The notes beneath the pieces were generated by a model, which did no database searches, had not been told where the DNA came from, and saw only the letters and a list, made by a program, of their open reading frames with translations. A program made the translations under genes and the position numbers. A stretch of 59,449 nucleotides of DNA from Clostridia bacterium. GTDB lineage: Bacteria > Bacillota > Clostridia > Oscillospirales > Acutalibacteraceae. Below are positions 6,491 to 16,374 of this stretch, piece after piece (the first letter of the stretch is position 1; every line of letters begins with the position of its first letter). The DNA lies in contig JAFSEP010000024.1 in the NCBI GenBank assembly GCA_017435665.1, forward strand, positions 1 to 59,449. The letters run 5' to 3'.

Positions 6491-9400
6491 TTAAACAACA
6501 GGTATAATTGAAAAGCCGAACTTATATGTCTTATCAGCCTTATTCTTATACTCGTCAAGGGTGTGTGCGCCCCAGCTGTCATATCCGCCAATGCCCATCT
6601 GTCTTGCGATAACTCTCACCTGAAGCTTATCGCTTTCCTGAAGCTCATAGGGATGCTTTGCTCTTTCAAGAGCATCAATGCTGTATTTTGAAACGTTGAT
6701 TTCCATTTCATTATCAGCTTCTATTCTAAGCTTACTGCCATTTCCCATAAGGCTTGCATATCTGACACCGGTTCTTTCGCCGTGCTCCTGAGGCTTGAGA
6801 TACGGAACAAACAGATTATCAATATTGATCTTATAAAGGCCGATATCTGTGCTGAGATTTCTGTCAATATAGTTTTCGTGGGGACCCCTGCCCAGATAAT
6901 CCATTCTGTAATAATCCTTGCTGACCTCCAGCTTCAGACCGATTTCAGGAATTTCAGGAAGGGAATATCCCGGTGTGAATCCATAGTCAACGTGAACGCC
7001 CTTGGTGCTGATTGTATAGATAATCTTTCCCTTGCTTTCAGGCTCGGTGTGAACTGTGAACGAGGTTTCAAGAATAACCTTTTCTCCGTTTTCCTTCAGT
7101 CTGTCAAGGCTGAAGCCTGCATCCGCACCCGCATTCTTCCAGCAAGCACAGCGTACTGACTGATGACATCCTCTGTCATTATCGGTCTCAGCTCTCCAGA
7201 AGTTGGGCACAATGGGAGTATCGAATATAACCTTACCGCCCATGCTCAGATAATAGAGCTTATTGCTTCTTCTTGAGAAGCGGGCTTCCATATCCTCACC
7301 GTAAATATAGATCGTTCCGTATTCAACCTTTGTTGCAATCTCACTTCCGTTGAGCGTAAATCTGTCAAATTTATATTCGTTTACAACAAACTGTTCCTTT
7401 GCAACAACGTGGCCTGCCTTTGCCCACTTGACAGAATCCTTCAGTTCAAGCAGAAGGTTGAGATACCATTCCTGCTTGACTCTGCCGTCAATTCCGATTT
7501 CAACGACCTTGCTCTCGCCCGGTTTAAGGTCAAGAGAAATATCTCCGCTGTCAACAACAATGCCTTCCTTCACCTGCTGCCAATGAAGATTATATTCATT
7601 GAGGTTAGAGAACATAAAGTTATTGGTAATCTCTACAATACCGTTTTCGGGCTTTATGGGTTTAACGGTCATATTCTGATAAAGTCTCTTTATTTCCTCC
7701 ATTTTCGGGGTGACTGTTCTGTCTGCAAAAAGAAGACCGTTTCCGCTGAAGTTTCCGTCATTAGGCCAATCGCCGAAGTCTCCGCCGTATGCGTAGTAAT
7801 CCTTACCCTCTGCATTTTTATTAAGAAGAGCCTGATCAACATAATCCCATACAAACCAGCCCTGGAAGTGGGGATACTTATCGCTCAGCTCAATATACTT
7901 ACTGTTCGCACCGCAGGAGTTACCCATAGCGTGAGAGAACTCGCAGAGCATATAGGGCTTATCCTTCTGTGACCTAAGTCTGCGTTCAAGATCATCGGGT
8001 CTGATATACATAAATGAATGAACATCGCTTACCCTGCAATCGTTTTTCGGGTCATCCCATACCGATTCATAATGAACAAAACGGCTGGGGTCATTGAGCT
8101 TGAGATAGTCATACATCTTTCTGAAATTTATGCCGCCGCTGCATTCGTTACCCAGCGACCAGCAGATAATCGAGGGGTGATTCTTATCTCTCTGATAAAG
8201 AGCCTCCACCCTCTGCATACAGGCAGGAGTCCATATATCGTCAGAGCCGGGAATAAGAGGTGTATTTCTCAGCTCCATAAATCTTGTTCCGTGGGTTTCA
8301 AGGTTATTTTCGTCAATAACATAGATACCGTATTCATCGCAAAGCTCGTACCAATAAGGACTGTTGGGGTAATGTGAGGTACGCACCGCATTGATGTTAT
8401 TTGACTTCAGGAGCATAATATCCTTACCCATTATCTCTCTCGAAACAGCACGGCCGCCTTCAAGGCAGAATTCGTGTCTGTTAACGCCCTTCATAATGAG
8501 TCTTTCTCCGTTTATATAAATAACGGAGTTTCTTATTTCAATCTTCCTGAAGCCCGTCTTACAGCTTGCATACTCAGTTGCTTCACCCGTCTTATCCCTG
8601 AGTGTGAAAACAACGGTGTAAAGATAAGGATGCTCACTGCTCCAGAGGCTGATAAAGGGTACTGTTGCCCTCAGGGTATATTTACCGGGGGAGCTGATAT
8701 TTTTTGAAGAAAATGCAACAATATCACCGTTTGCATCGTATATTGTCATCTCTATCTCGTTGTTATCAACAACGCCGTCAAGGAGCATCTCTGCATTAAG
8801 TGCACCACTCTTATAGTTGCTGTCGATATCGTGAGTGAGCTTGAAGTCTGAGATATAACCTACGGGGGTTGTGGTGAGATAAACATCTCTGAACACACCG
8901 GAAAGTCTCCAGAAATCCTGATCCTCAAGCCAGCTTCCCGTTGAGAAACGGTAAACCTCAAGAGCAATTACGTTTTCTCCGGGATAGAGTGCCTTGGTAA
9001 TATCGAATTCAACTGTATTGAAGGAGCTTTCGCTGTAACCGAAGCGAAGTCCGTTTATGTAAAGATAAAATGCTGAGTCAACGCCGTCAAAGGTAATCAC
9101 TACCCTGCTCTTCTGAAAGCCCTCGGGGAGGGTTATTCTCTTTATATAGCAGCCAACGGGGTTTTTATCCGTAGGAGCGTTGGGAGGTGACACTCTTTCG
9201 TTACCCTCCCAGGGATACTGAATATTACAGTACTGAGGTGCTCCGTAGCCCTCCGTCTGCCAATGTGAGGGCACTTTTATTGTATCCCAGTCCTCGCTGT
9301 CAAACTGAGGCTCTGCATAGCCGAATTCTATCTTCTGATAGTTTTCATATAATCTGAACTTCCATTCACCGTTAAGAGAAATGCATCTCGGTGACATAAA

Positions 9401-9532
9401 TCTGTTGCACTTGAGTGCCTGATCAAGTGTTGCGTAAGGCATAAAGGTTGCACGGGAAGGCATTGCGTTCACCCTTGTAATATCGGGGCGTGACTGCCAT
9501 TCTGCAAAACCGTCAAGGAATTTCATATCCAT
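6491..9532 (-). CDS. lacZ: Beta-galactosidase (GH2, LacZ type)
   Basis: 1013 residues, close to E. coli LacZ (1024). It hydrolyses lactose and other beta-galactosides in the cytoplasm; there is no signal peptide. The order is sugar-binding jelly roll, immunoglobulin-like domain, TIM barrel, then the C-terminal Bgal_small domain (from about residue 740). The acid/base is E463 in WSLGNEC and the nucleophile E531 in LCEFSHAMGNS; MKGVNRHEF (about 347-355) is also present. AAAGGA nine nt upstream supports ATG at 9532. It follows the ABC permease by 16 nt and precedes a 43-residue peptide, so it is the penultimate gene of an rlmB-led run. Confidence 0.95.
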   Translation of the reverse strand: MDMKFLDGFAEWQSRPDITRVNAMPSRATFMPYATLDQALKCNRFMSPRCISLNGEWKFRLYENYQKIEFGYAEPQFDSEDWDTIKVPSHWQTEGYGAPQYCNIQYPWEGNERVSPPNAPTDKNPVGCYIKRITLPEGFQKSRVVITFDGVDSAFYLYINGLRFGYSESSFNTVEFDITKALYPGENVIALEVYRFSTGSWLEDQDFWRLSGVFRDVYLTTTPVGYISDFKLTHDIDSNYKSGALNAEMLLDGVVDNNEIEMTIYDANGDIVAFSSKNISSPGKYTLRATVPFISLWSSEHPYLYTVVFTLRDKTGEATEYASCKTGFRKIEIRNSVIYINGERLIMKGVNRHEFCLEGGRAVSREIMGKDIMLLKSNNINAVRTSHYPNSPYWYELCDEYGIYVIDENNLETHGTRFMELRNTPLIPGSDDIWTPACMQRVEALYQRDKNHPSIICWSLGNECSGGINFRKMYDYLKLNDPSRFVHYESVWDDPKNDCRVSDVHSFMYIRPDDLERRLRSQKDKPYMLCEFSHAMGNSCGANSKYIELSDKYPHFQGWFVWDYVDQALLNKNAEGKDYYAYGGDFGDWPNDGNFSGNGLLFADRTVTPKMEEIKRLYQNMTVKPIKPENGIVEITNNFMFSNLNEYNLHWQQVKEGIVVDSGDISLDLKPGESKVVEIGIDGRVKQEWYLNLLLELKDSVKWAKAGHVVAKEQFVVNEYKFDRFTLNGSEIATKVEYGTIYIYGEDMEARFSRRSNKLYYLSMGGKVIFDTPIVPNFWRAETDNDRGCHQSVRCACWKNAGADAGFSLDRLKENGEKVILETSFTVHTEPESKGKIIYTISTKGVHVDYGFTPGYSLPEIPEIGLKLEVSKDYYRMDYLGRGPHENYIDRNLSTDIGLYKINIDNLFVPYLKPQEHGERTGVRYASLMGNGSKLRIEADNEMEINVSKYSIDALERAKHPYELQESDKLQVRVIARQMGIGGYDSWGAHTLDEYKNKADKTYKFGFSIIPVV

Positions 9533-9548
9533 AATGTATCATCCTTTC

Positions 9549-10370
9549 TTACTTAACGTTAACCTTCTTTTCCATTATCCAGCCCGTTATAAGCAGGAGA
9601 ACAACAGCAAAGACTGCAGTAAATATCTTACCGCCGATACCGTAAACAAACAATACGTTCTGAGCATCGGACATGGATACTGCCTGAAGGCTTACACCTT
9701 CGGCGGTTGCCACAACCGAAAGGGGCAGATTATAGGTTGCACCCGTTGAGGCTATCTTGTTTGTGAAATATGCAATAAAGAAGAATACCAGTCCGAACAA
9801 GGTGGGCTTATGCTGGAAGCTTCTTGTATTTGCCACAGTAATTGCAAAGAACACAAACGAAAGCATTGAGAGAACCGTTACAATAGAGCCGAGACCCATA
9901 ACCACCACATAGGTAATGATACTGTTCATTGTGGGCAGGTCGTTGATAACCTGAAGCCCTCTTATCATTTCAAATGCGCTTTCGATAAGTCCGTTTGACT
10001 TTGCTTTGAAATACCACACAACAATAATGATTGTGAGAAACAGCACCGCATAGGCAATGATAACCCAGGCAAAGGAAACTATAAACTTTGAGAAAAGCAG
10101 ATTGCTGCACTTAACGGGAAGTGTATAGCTGAGATAGCCCTGATTTCCGTAAAGGGAATGAGCAAAGTTATTGACTATCATAACAAGAGTCATAATAAGT
10201 GAAATAAAGCCGATAAGAACAAGCACTGATGAGCCTGTTGCACCTATCCATGTGATATCCGTTACATAGGATAAGAGCATAAATAAAATTGTTACGCCTG
10301 CTGCCGCATAAACGGTGATAAGGCTTTTTGAGGTCTGTATAAATTCATTTTTTATGAGCTTACCAAGCAT
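9549..10370 (-). CDS. ABC-2 type transporter permease
   Basis: 273 residues with six hydrophobic segments and the segment NQGYLSYTLPVK, typical of ABC-2 permeases paired with short ATPases of the antibiotic-export type. The start is ATG 10370, preceded by AAGGAGGTG; the frame is open further upstream but that part overlaps the ATPase gene. Its first 11 nt overlap the end of the ATPase gene, indicating translational coupling. Together the two genes form a simple ATPase/permease pair; the substrate is unknown. Confidence 0.8.
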   Translation of the reverse strand: MLGKLIKNEFIQTSKSLITVYAAAGVTILFMLLSYVTDITWIGATGSSVLVLIGFISLIMTLVMIVNNFAHSLYGNQGYLSYTLPVKCSNLLFSKFIVSFAWVIIAYAVLFLTIIIVVWYFKAKSNGLIESAFEMIRGLQVINDLPTMNSIITYVVVMGLGSIVTVLSMLSFVFFAITVANTRSFQHKPTLFGLVFFFIAYFTNKIASTGATYNLPLSVVATAEGVSLQAVSMSDAQNVLFVYGIGGKIFTAVFAVVLLLITGWIMEKKVNVK

Positions 10371-11061
10371 ATGCGAACACCTCCTTGAAAATATCCTCAA
10401 CAGTCTTGCCTTCCTCCTTGAGCTGCTTAACATCCGCATTGAGGACAAGCTTGCCCTTTGAAATCATAAGGGCTCTGTCAAGCACAGGCTCAATATCGTG
10501 AATAAGGTGAGTTGACATAAGCACCGTTGCGTTTTCGGTATAGTTTTTGAGGATAAGGTCAAGTATTGCTTCTCTTGCCGCAGGGTCAACACCGCCCAAG
10601 GGCTCGTCAAGAATATAGAGCTTTGCCCTTCTGCACATTACGAGAATAAGGCTTATTTTTTCCTGCTGACCCTTTGACATTGTCTTGATTTTCTGTTTCA
10701 TATCAAGTCCGAAATCCTTGACCATCTGTTCAGCTTTTGCCGGATCAAAATCGGCATAGAAATCGGAGAAATACTTAATTGCATCTTTGGGTCTCATCCA
10801 GTCGGGAAGATAGGATTTTTCAGGCAGGTATGCAATAACACTCTTTGTGTGTACTCCCGGCTCCTCACCGTCAATGAAAACGTGACCCTCATAGTCCTTT
10901 ATAAGACCGGTCATTGTCTTAATGAGGGTAGTTTTACCGCAGCCGTTGGGACCGAGGAGACCGATTATCTGGTTTTCCTCAAGATAAAGGTCAATTCCGT
11001 TAAGAACAACCTTGTGTCCGTAGGATTTACTCAAATTTCTTATCTGAATTATTTCTTTCAT
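10360..11061 (-). CDS. ABC transporter ATP-binding protein
   Basis: About 233 residues. Walker A GPNGCGKTT, signature MSKGQQEK, Walker B KLYILDEPLGG with D-loop VDP, and the H-loop STHLIHD are all present, so it should hydrolyse ATP. The frame also offers a GTG at 11070, but AGGAAG lies eight nt before ATG 11061, which is preferred. It energises the permease encoded immediately downstream. The permease pairing and short length match export-type ABC-2 systems. It lies 22 nt after the degenerate P-type ATPase-like gene. Confidence 0.85.
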   Translation of the reverse strand: MKEIIQIRNLSKSYGHKVVLNGIDLYLEENQIIGLLGPNGCGKTTLIKTMTGLIKDYEGHVFIDGEEPGVHTKSVIAYLPEKSYLPDWMRPKDAIKYFSDFYADFDPAKAEQMVKDFGLDMKQKIKTMSKGQQEKISLILVMCRRAKLYILDEPLGGVDPAAREAILDLILKNYTENATVLMSTHLIHDIEPVLDRALMISKGKLVLNADVKQLKEEGKTVEDIFKEVFAYAW

Positions 11062-11083
11062 CCGTGTCACTTCCTATGTGAAT

Positions 11084-13582
11084 TTAATTATTTCTTCTTG
11101 TCATTAAAAGGCAAAGCATCGTCCAAAGCAAATGATAAGCTATTATCATTATGTGAGAAACGAAGAAGCTGGTTGCCACAATGTTCAGTACGGCAGAAAT
11201 TGCAAAAGCAAAGCCGATACTGATTGCCTGAATAAGCATTGACAAAGACTGAACGTCATAAAGTCTGAAAGCGGTATTGATAACCCTGAGAAGCCCTGTT
11301 ACGTTTCTCTTATAAATAAGTCCTGTCCGCTTTTGCTTTGCGGTTCTGTCAATACTTTTCTTTATGGTTTCCATCCCTGCCCAATTAACCGTTTTTACTG
11401 ACGAAACGTCAACACCGATACTGTTTGATACAAATACCTCATCAATATGCGGGTCGGTTGTCATAAGCATAAGAATAATACCTGTGTTATATATTTTTTC
11501 AAGCTGCTTCTTCGTCATTCTTCCGATAAAATACTCGGCGCAGAACATGGCAATAACCATTGAATCAACTGCAAGATAGAACACCTTTTTGCCCTCGTTT
11601 TTGTATGCGGCTTCAAGGTATTCGGGAGGAACCTCAAGATTATGCTCAATCATCATCTGTCTGGTTCCCAGAAGAACACGTCTGTCCTCTACCCAGCAGG
11701 AAAGACCCAGCTTTTCTTCATATTCAAGGCTTTCAACCTCAGGAACGTTCAGCTGCTGTTCCTTGATGAAGCCCTCCACCTCTTTTTTCAGCACGCCCTC
11801 AGATTGAAGTATCACAGCGCAGACTATCTCAAAAGCGTGAACCGTATCAATGGGAGAACGGGAATTTATTATATGAAACCTTGATATTTCACCGTTGAAG
11901 ATTTCGGCAGTATCAAGCACGATTGCATCCGTATTATCAATATACTCAACTGCCTCATAGCCGAGAATTTCACAGCCGCTTCGGTTCAGACTGATGTTGG
12001 CGTTGGATATAAGATTTATCAGCACAAAGGATATAAATGCAGGTGCCGTCAGCAACGCAGCCGAAGCAAATGCCGTTGAAAAGGCTATCCACGTTCCGTA
12101 GGTCATCTTTGCTATCACGGCACAGATAACCGAAAGCACAAGCATACAGGGAACGGCAAACTTCATAAAGCCGTTCTGCTTATCCTTTATCGTAGAGCTG
12201 TCCATAAACGAATCGGGTACCTCAACCTCACTTGCGCAAAGAATGTTGGGCTCCTTGGAATTGCTTATGCCTGCCGCCAGCTTATCCGTGTCTCTGCCAA
12301 GAGAATATATACCTAGAATTTTTTCATTCTTCGTTATTGTTTCAAGATTGCGCATTATCATTGTGTTTTCCTGCTTATCAGCGAGCACACTTATAAGCAC
12401 AATCACACTCAGAGCAAGTGTAAAGAAATGAGTTGAAGCCGTTATTTCCTCACGGAACACAAGCTGCATAACCGTATGGAACATATTGCATACGCACAGA
12501 ACAAGCAGGAAAAGCTCATTATTGGGTGAGAAGCCCTCACTCTTTTTCAGCCTGCCTATAAACATATCCGTGCACACACCTATAACCGGGATGCTGAGAG
12601 CCGCAGCAATGAGATAAAAGACATAGCTTTGCTCTGTCATAACCGGAGCCAGCGCAGGAAGCCTGCCTCCCGTATAAACAGCCTTGATAACCTCTGCAAT
12701 ACCCAACAATACCGTTGTCACGAGCATAGTTATAAATCTTGATTTATTCTTATCGGCAGCGGTTTTCAGCTCCAGCTTTACCCTGCCCACATCTATTTTT
12801 TCATAAACCTTGCTGTTTCTCTTTTTCAGCAGCTCCGTCTTTTTTGTATTCTCTCTTTTGGGCTTTTTCAGCTTTTCCACAGCCGAGAAAATATCCTCGC
12901 CCTTTTTCGGCTTTACCATATCGGCAGCATTTGAATCAGCCTGTTCTTCGTCGCTGTAAACGGTGCTGTCCGTGAGGTTTTCGGTGAAAAGCCTGAAATT
13001 CTTTATCCTGCCCTTACGGTTTTCCTTGCATTCCTCCTCAAGCCTCAGCTCGTCTTCGGTTGCTTCTGTCTGTCCGCTTACCTTTGTATGCTCCGAGGAG
13101 GTTATTGCCTCAACGTTTCTGAGCTTATCAAAAACTCTGGTCTTATCATCGCTCTCTGTTTTTTCGTCATGAGCCTCGCCTTCGTTTAAATCAACCCTGA
13201 ACATTTCTTCAAAAAGTGCATCATCAAATGCACTTCTGATTTTCTTGTCTTCCTCAGGATCTTCGGTATCCTCCTCGGGCGTAATTTCCTCAGCCTCGTC
13301 CTCACCGTCAGGCTCTTCTTCGGCAACAGCTTCTTCGCCGCTTCCGTCAGAAACAGCCTCCTCTGTCACCGCTTCCTCCGTTACGTCCTCTGCATTCTCA
13401 CCCGTGTCTGCTTCGGAAACAGTCTCCTTTTCTTCCACGGGGGTGATGTCGGTTTTATCCTTGGGAGCACCCGTGTCTATTCTGCTTTTTGCTTTGTTGT
13501 ATATCTCATCAAAAGAGCTTTCCTTATCCTTTCTGATTTCGGCAAGAAGCTCATCGATATTGATATCATTTCTCTCTGACAT
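11084..13582 (-). CDS. Degenerate P-type ATPase-like membrane protein
   Basis: 832 residues. The first ~270 are cytoplasmic, very acidic and low in complexity. Hydrophobic segments follow near 284-302, 318-340, 357-375, 383-400, 472-492, 496-525, 781-800 and 805-826. The layout from 496 to 730 follows P-type ATPases: a TAPAF helix like the CPx helix, then ~40 residues later VLDTAEIFNGE where DKTGTLTxG is expected (Asp557 kept, TGT lost), a small nucleotide-domain-like part (YEEKLGLSCWVEDRRVLLG), and GIILMLMTTDPH in place of the TGD motif. A TGDGxND hinge and TGES loop were not found. ATP-driven pumping is therefore doubtful. AAAGGAAGTG precedes ATG. It lies between rlmB and an ABC pair. Confidence 0.65.
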   Translation of the reverse strand: MSERNDINIDELLAEIRKDKESSFDEIYNKAKSRIDTGAPKDKTDITPVEEKETVSEADTGENAEDVTEEAVTEEAVSDGSGEEAVAEEEPDGEDEAEEITPEEDTEDPEEDKKIRSAFDDALFEEMFRVDLNEGEAHDEKTESDDKTRVFDKLRNVEAITSSEHTKVSGQTEATEDELRLEEECKENRKGRIKNFRLFTENLTDSTVYSDEEQADSNAADMVKPKKGEDIFSAVEKLKKPKRENTKKTELLKKRNSKVYEKIDVGRVKLELKTAADKNKSRFITMLVTTVLLGIAEVIKAVYTGGRLPALAPVMTEQSYVFYLIAAALSIPVIGVCTDMFIGRLKKSEGFSPNNELFLLVLCVCNMFHTVMQLVFREEITASTHFFTLALSVIVLISVLADKQENTMIMRNLETITKNEKILGIYSLGRDTDKLAAGISNSKEPNILCASEVEVPDSFMDSSTIKDKQNGFMKFAVPCMLVLSVICAVIAKMTYGTWIAFSTAFASAALLTAPAFISFVLINLISNANISLNRSGCEILGYEAVEYIDNTDAIVLDTAEIFNGEISRFHIINSRSPIDTVHAFEIVCAVILQSEGVLKKEVEGFIKEQQLNVPEVESLEYEEKLGLSCWVEDRRVLLGTRQMMIEHNLEVPPEYLEAAYKNEGKKVFYLAVDSMVIAMFCAEYFIGRMTKKQLEKIYNTGIILMLMTTDPHIDEVFVSNSIGVDVSSVKTVNWAGMETIKKSIDRTAKQKRTGLIYKRNVTGLLRVINTAFRLYDVQSLSMLIQAISIGFAFAISAVLNIVATSFFVSHIMIIAYHLLWTMLCLLMTRRNN

Positions 13583-13621
13583 AGTTTCACTTCCTTTGCA
13601 AAAGGTTTCTTCTTTATTTTT

Positions 13622-14407
13622 TTACTTTGCTTTTATATCCGAACGCTGTCTTGAAATTTCATACATAAGTATGCCTGCCGCAACGGAGGCATTGAGAGAT
13701 GTTATATTTCCCTTCATAGGAAGGGACACGATGAAATCGCACTTTTCTTTCACAAGTCTGCCTATACCGTTTCCCTCAGAACCGATTACAAGTCCCACGG
13801 GACCGTTATAGTCCTGCTGACACCAGCAGGTACCGTCCATATCGGCACCGTAAATCCAGAGCCCTCTTTTTTTCAGGTCATCTATTGTGCCGGGAAGATT
13901 TGCAACCTTTGCCACGGGCACATATTCAAGGGCACCTGCGGCAGTTTTGGCAACGGAAAAGCTCAGGGAAGCGGAGCGACGCTTGGGAATGATTACACCG
14001 TGAGCACCCGCTGTTTCCGCTGTTCTCACAATGGCACCGAGGTTTCTCGGGTCCTCAAGCTCGTCAAGGATGATGATGAAGGGAGCTTCTCCTCTGCTTT
14101 CGGCAAGAGCGAACATATCGTCAATGCTTGAATATTCGTGTGCCGCCGCAAAGCAGATAACACCCTGATGACTGCTTCCGCCACTCATTGTATCAAGCTT
14201 CTTGTTATCAACCTCTTTTATGACTATTCCTCTTTCACGGCAAGCGGATATAATTCTTCCGATTGAGCCGTTTTTGTCTCCTCTTGAAACAAGAAGCGAA
14301 TCAATGGGTCTGCCGCTGCTGAGAGCCTCCATAACAGCATTTCTGCCTATTATCATATCGAGATTTTCTTTATAATTATCATTGTTTTTATTTTTATCAA
14401 AAGCCAC
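13622..14407 (-). CDS. rlmB: 23S rRNA (guanosine-2'-O-) methyltransferase, RlmB/TrmH family
   Basis: 261 residues. A TrmH substrate-binding N-terminal domain (GRNAVMEAL) precedes a SPOUT methyltransferase with its three knot motifs: LDELEDPRNLGAIVRTAE, GLVIGSEGNGI and LPMKGNITSLNASVAAGI. It uses S-adenosylmethionine to 2'-O-methylate a guanosine, for RlmB in domain V of 23S rRNA. The start is GTG 14407 with GGAGGA nine nt upstream. It heads the minus-strand run that includes lacZ. A second TrmH-family gene lies at 45465-46241. Confidence 0.85.
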   Translation of the reverse strand: MAFDKNKNNDNYKENLDMIIGRNAVMEALSSGRPIDSLLVSRGDKNGSIGRIISACRERGIVIKEVDNKKLDTMSGGSSHQGVICFAAAHEYSSIDDMFALAESRGEAPFIIILDELEDPRNLGAIVRTAETAGAHGVIIPKRRSASLSFSVAKTAAGALEYVPVAKVANLPGTIDDLKKRGLWIYGADMDGTCWCQQDYNGPVGLVIGSEGNGIGRLVKEKCDFIVSLPMKGNITSLNASVAAGILMYEISRQRSDIKAK

Positions 14408-14470
14408 TTTTTCTTCCTCCGATTTCGTTTATAAAAACACTAATCCTATTTTAAAATCATAATCTTGTAT

Positions 14471-14500
14471 ATTATATCATACTTGATAAATAAAAGCACC
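14471..14500 (-). promoter_or_regulatory. Likely promoter of the rlmB-lacZ run
   Basis: An extended -10, TGATATAAT (TATAAT at 14476-14471 on the minus strand), without a convincing -35. It is divergent from the alpha-glucosidase promoter. Confidence 0.45.
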
Positions 14501-14564
14501 ACTTTTTTGAAAGTTTTTCAGATTTTGATAGTTTATAAATTTTTCATAAGTTTTCAACAAAATA

Positions 14565-14593
14565 TTGCCATTTTTCGTGTTTTATGTTATAAT
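14565..14593 (+). promoter_or_regulatory. Promoter of the alpha-glucosidase gene
   Basis: TTGCCA (14565-14570), 17-nt spacer, TATAAT (14588-14593), about 40 nt before the start codon. Confidence 0.8.
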
Positions 14594-14634
14594 TCGTTTG
14601 TTATTTAAAAAACTCTCTGAATGGAGGAACAGCT

Positions 14635-16311
14635 ATGAAAAAGACATGGTATAAGGAAATGGTTGTTTACCAGATCTGGCCCAGAAGCTTCAAGGATTCC
14701 AACGGCGACGGTATCGGTGACCTTGAGGGTATCTATGAAAAGCTGGACTATATCAAGAGCATAGGTATAGATGCAATCTGGTTTTCACCTCTTTATCCCT
14801 CTCCCAATGCCGACTACGGTAATGATATTGCCGATTATATGGATATCAACCCCGAATACGGCGATATGGAAACCTTCAAGAAGGTGCTCGACGGTGCTCA
14901 CGAGCGTGGCATGAAGGTATTTATGGATCTTGTTGTAAACCACACATCAACCGAACACAAGTGGTTCAAGGAAAGCATCAAGGGTCCTGATAACCCGTAC
15001 CACGATTATTATATATGGCGCAAGGGTAAGGGCAAGGACGGCAAGAAGCCCCCCAACAACTGGCTTTCAACCTTTGAAGGCGGTGCTTGGGAATATGTGC
15101 CCGAAATAGACGAATATTATCTCCACGTTTTCACAAAGGGTCAGCCCGACCTTAATATGGACAACCCCAAAGTGCGTGAAGAGGTTAAGAACATTCTCAA
15201 GTTCTGGCTCGATATGGGTGTTGACGGCTTCCGTGAGGACGTTATTACCTATATTTCAAAGAAGGAAGGTCTGCCCAACGGTATTCCCATTCCCGTTGCC
15301 TGCGGTATGGAGCATTACAACTGCGGTCCTCACCTTTATGAATACCTCAAGGAATTCCACGATGACGTGCTTTCAAAGTACGATTGCTTCACAGTCGGTG
15401 AAGGTCCTCTCCTTACACCCGACAAGGCTCTTCCTCTTGTAACAGAGGGTGAAGGTCAGGTGCTCAAGACAATGTTCAGCTTTGACCATCTTGAAGCAGA
15501 CTGCTTTATGACCGACTGGATCAAGACTCCCTTCAATCTCAAGAAAATGAAGAAGTGCTACAAGAAGTGGTATGATGCTATGAACGGCAAGGCATGGCAT
15601 ACACTCTACCTTGAAAACCACGACCATCCCAGAATTATTGACCGCTACGGCAGTCTCAAATACAGAGTTGAAAGTGCAAAGATGCTTGCAACGATGTGTT
15701 ATCTTCAGAAGGGAACTCCCTTCATTTATCAGGGTCAGGAAATCGGTATGACAAATATTGAGCTTCATTCAATAGATGAGTTCAAGGATATGATTACCTT
15801 TAACAACCAGAAGCTGTTCAGCAAGCTGGGCATCAAGGGTGACAGATTTGTCAAGATGGCAAATGCAGGCTCACGTGAAAACTCAAGAACTCCCGTTCAG
15901 TGGGACGATTCCGAAAATGCAGGCTTCACAACAGGTACCCCCTGGTTCAACATCAATCCTAACTACAAGGAAATCAACGTTGCTCAGGCTGAGAATGATC
16001 CCAACTCAATTCTCAACTACTACCGTAAGCTTCTCAAGTTCCGTAAGGAGCACGAAATTGCAATTTACGGTGCATACAGAGAGTATTATGAGGACAGCAA
16101 GAAGGCCTATGTTTACGAGAGAACATATATGGGCGAAAGAATGCTTGTTATCTGCTCATTCTCAGAGGATGGCGAAAAGATTATCGCTCCCGAGGGCTAT
16201 GATCTTTCAAAGGGTGAGCTTGTTCTTGCAAACTACGACCTTAACCCTGTATTCAACAACGGCTTTGTTACAAGACCCTACGAATGCAGAGTTTATTACT
16301 TCGCAGACTGA
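14635..16311 (+). CDS. GH13 alpha-glucosidase (oligo-1,6-glucosidase type)
   Basis: 558 residues, the usual length of GH13 subfamily 31 enzymes, with no signal peptide. It releases glucose from the non-reducing ends of alpha-glucosides in the cytoplasm. Conserved regions: DLVVNHTS (98-105), GFREDVI with nucleophile D202, VGEGP with acid/base E256, and ENHDHPR with D330. Val203 after the nucleophile is the residue seen in alpha-1,6-acting members, where maltases usually carry Thr; this favours isomaltose or panose as substrate. Trehalose-6-phosphate hydrolase is a less likely alternative. GGAGGA lies upstream of ATG; it has its own promoter and terminator. Confidence 0.85.
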   Translation: MKKTWYKEMVVYQIWPRSFKDSNGDGIGDLEGIYEKLDYIKSIGIDAIWFSPLYPSPNADYGNDIADYMDINPEYGDMETFKKVLDGAHERGMKVFMDLVVNHTSTEHKWFKESIKGPDNPYHDYYIWRKGKGKDGKKPPNNWLSTFEGGAWEYVPEIDEYYLHVFTKGQPDLNMDNPKVREEVKNILKFWLDMGVDGFREDVITYISKKEGLPNGIPIPVACGMEHYNCGPHLYEYLKEFHDDVLSKYDCFTVGEGPLLTPDKALPLVTEGEGQVLKTMFSFDHLEADCFMTDWIKTPFNLKKMKKCYKKWYDAMNGKAWHTLYLENHDHPRIIDRYGSLKYRVESAKMLATMCYLQKGTPFIYQGQEIGMTNIELHSIDEFKDMITFNNQKLFSKLGIKGDRFVKMANAGSRENSRTPVQWDDSENAGFTTGTPWFNINPNYKEINVAQAENDPNSILNYYRKLLKFRKEHEIAIYGAYREYYEDSKKAYVYERTYMGERMLVICSFSEDGEKIIAPEGYDLSKGELVLANYDLNPVFNNGFVTRPYECRVYYFAD

Positions 16312-16330
16312 TAATAGCTGCAATCATTTA

Positions 16331-16362
16331 CGCGCACGACCGTCAGGTCGTGCGCTTTTTCT
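16331..16362 (+). terminator. Terminator of the alpha-glucosidase gene
   Basis: GCGCACGACC pairs with GGTCGTGCGC and is followed by TTTTTCT. Confidence 0.9.
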
Positions 16363-16374
16363 GTGCAGGGTGCG

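Noticed and set aside
13245-13811. 188-codon serine-rich plus-strand frame
   Set aside because: It is the antisense of the acidic Glu/Asp-rich domain of the P-type ATPase-like gene; such regions produce long Ser-rich antisense frames.
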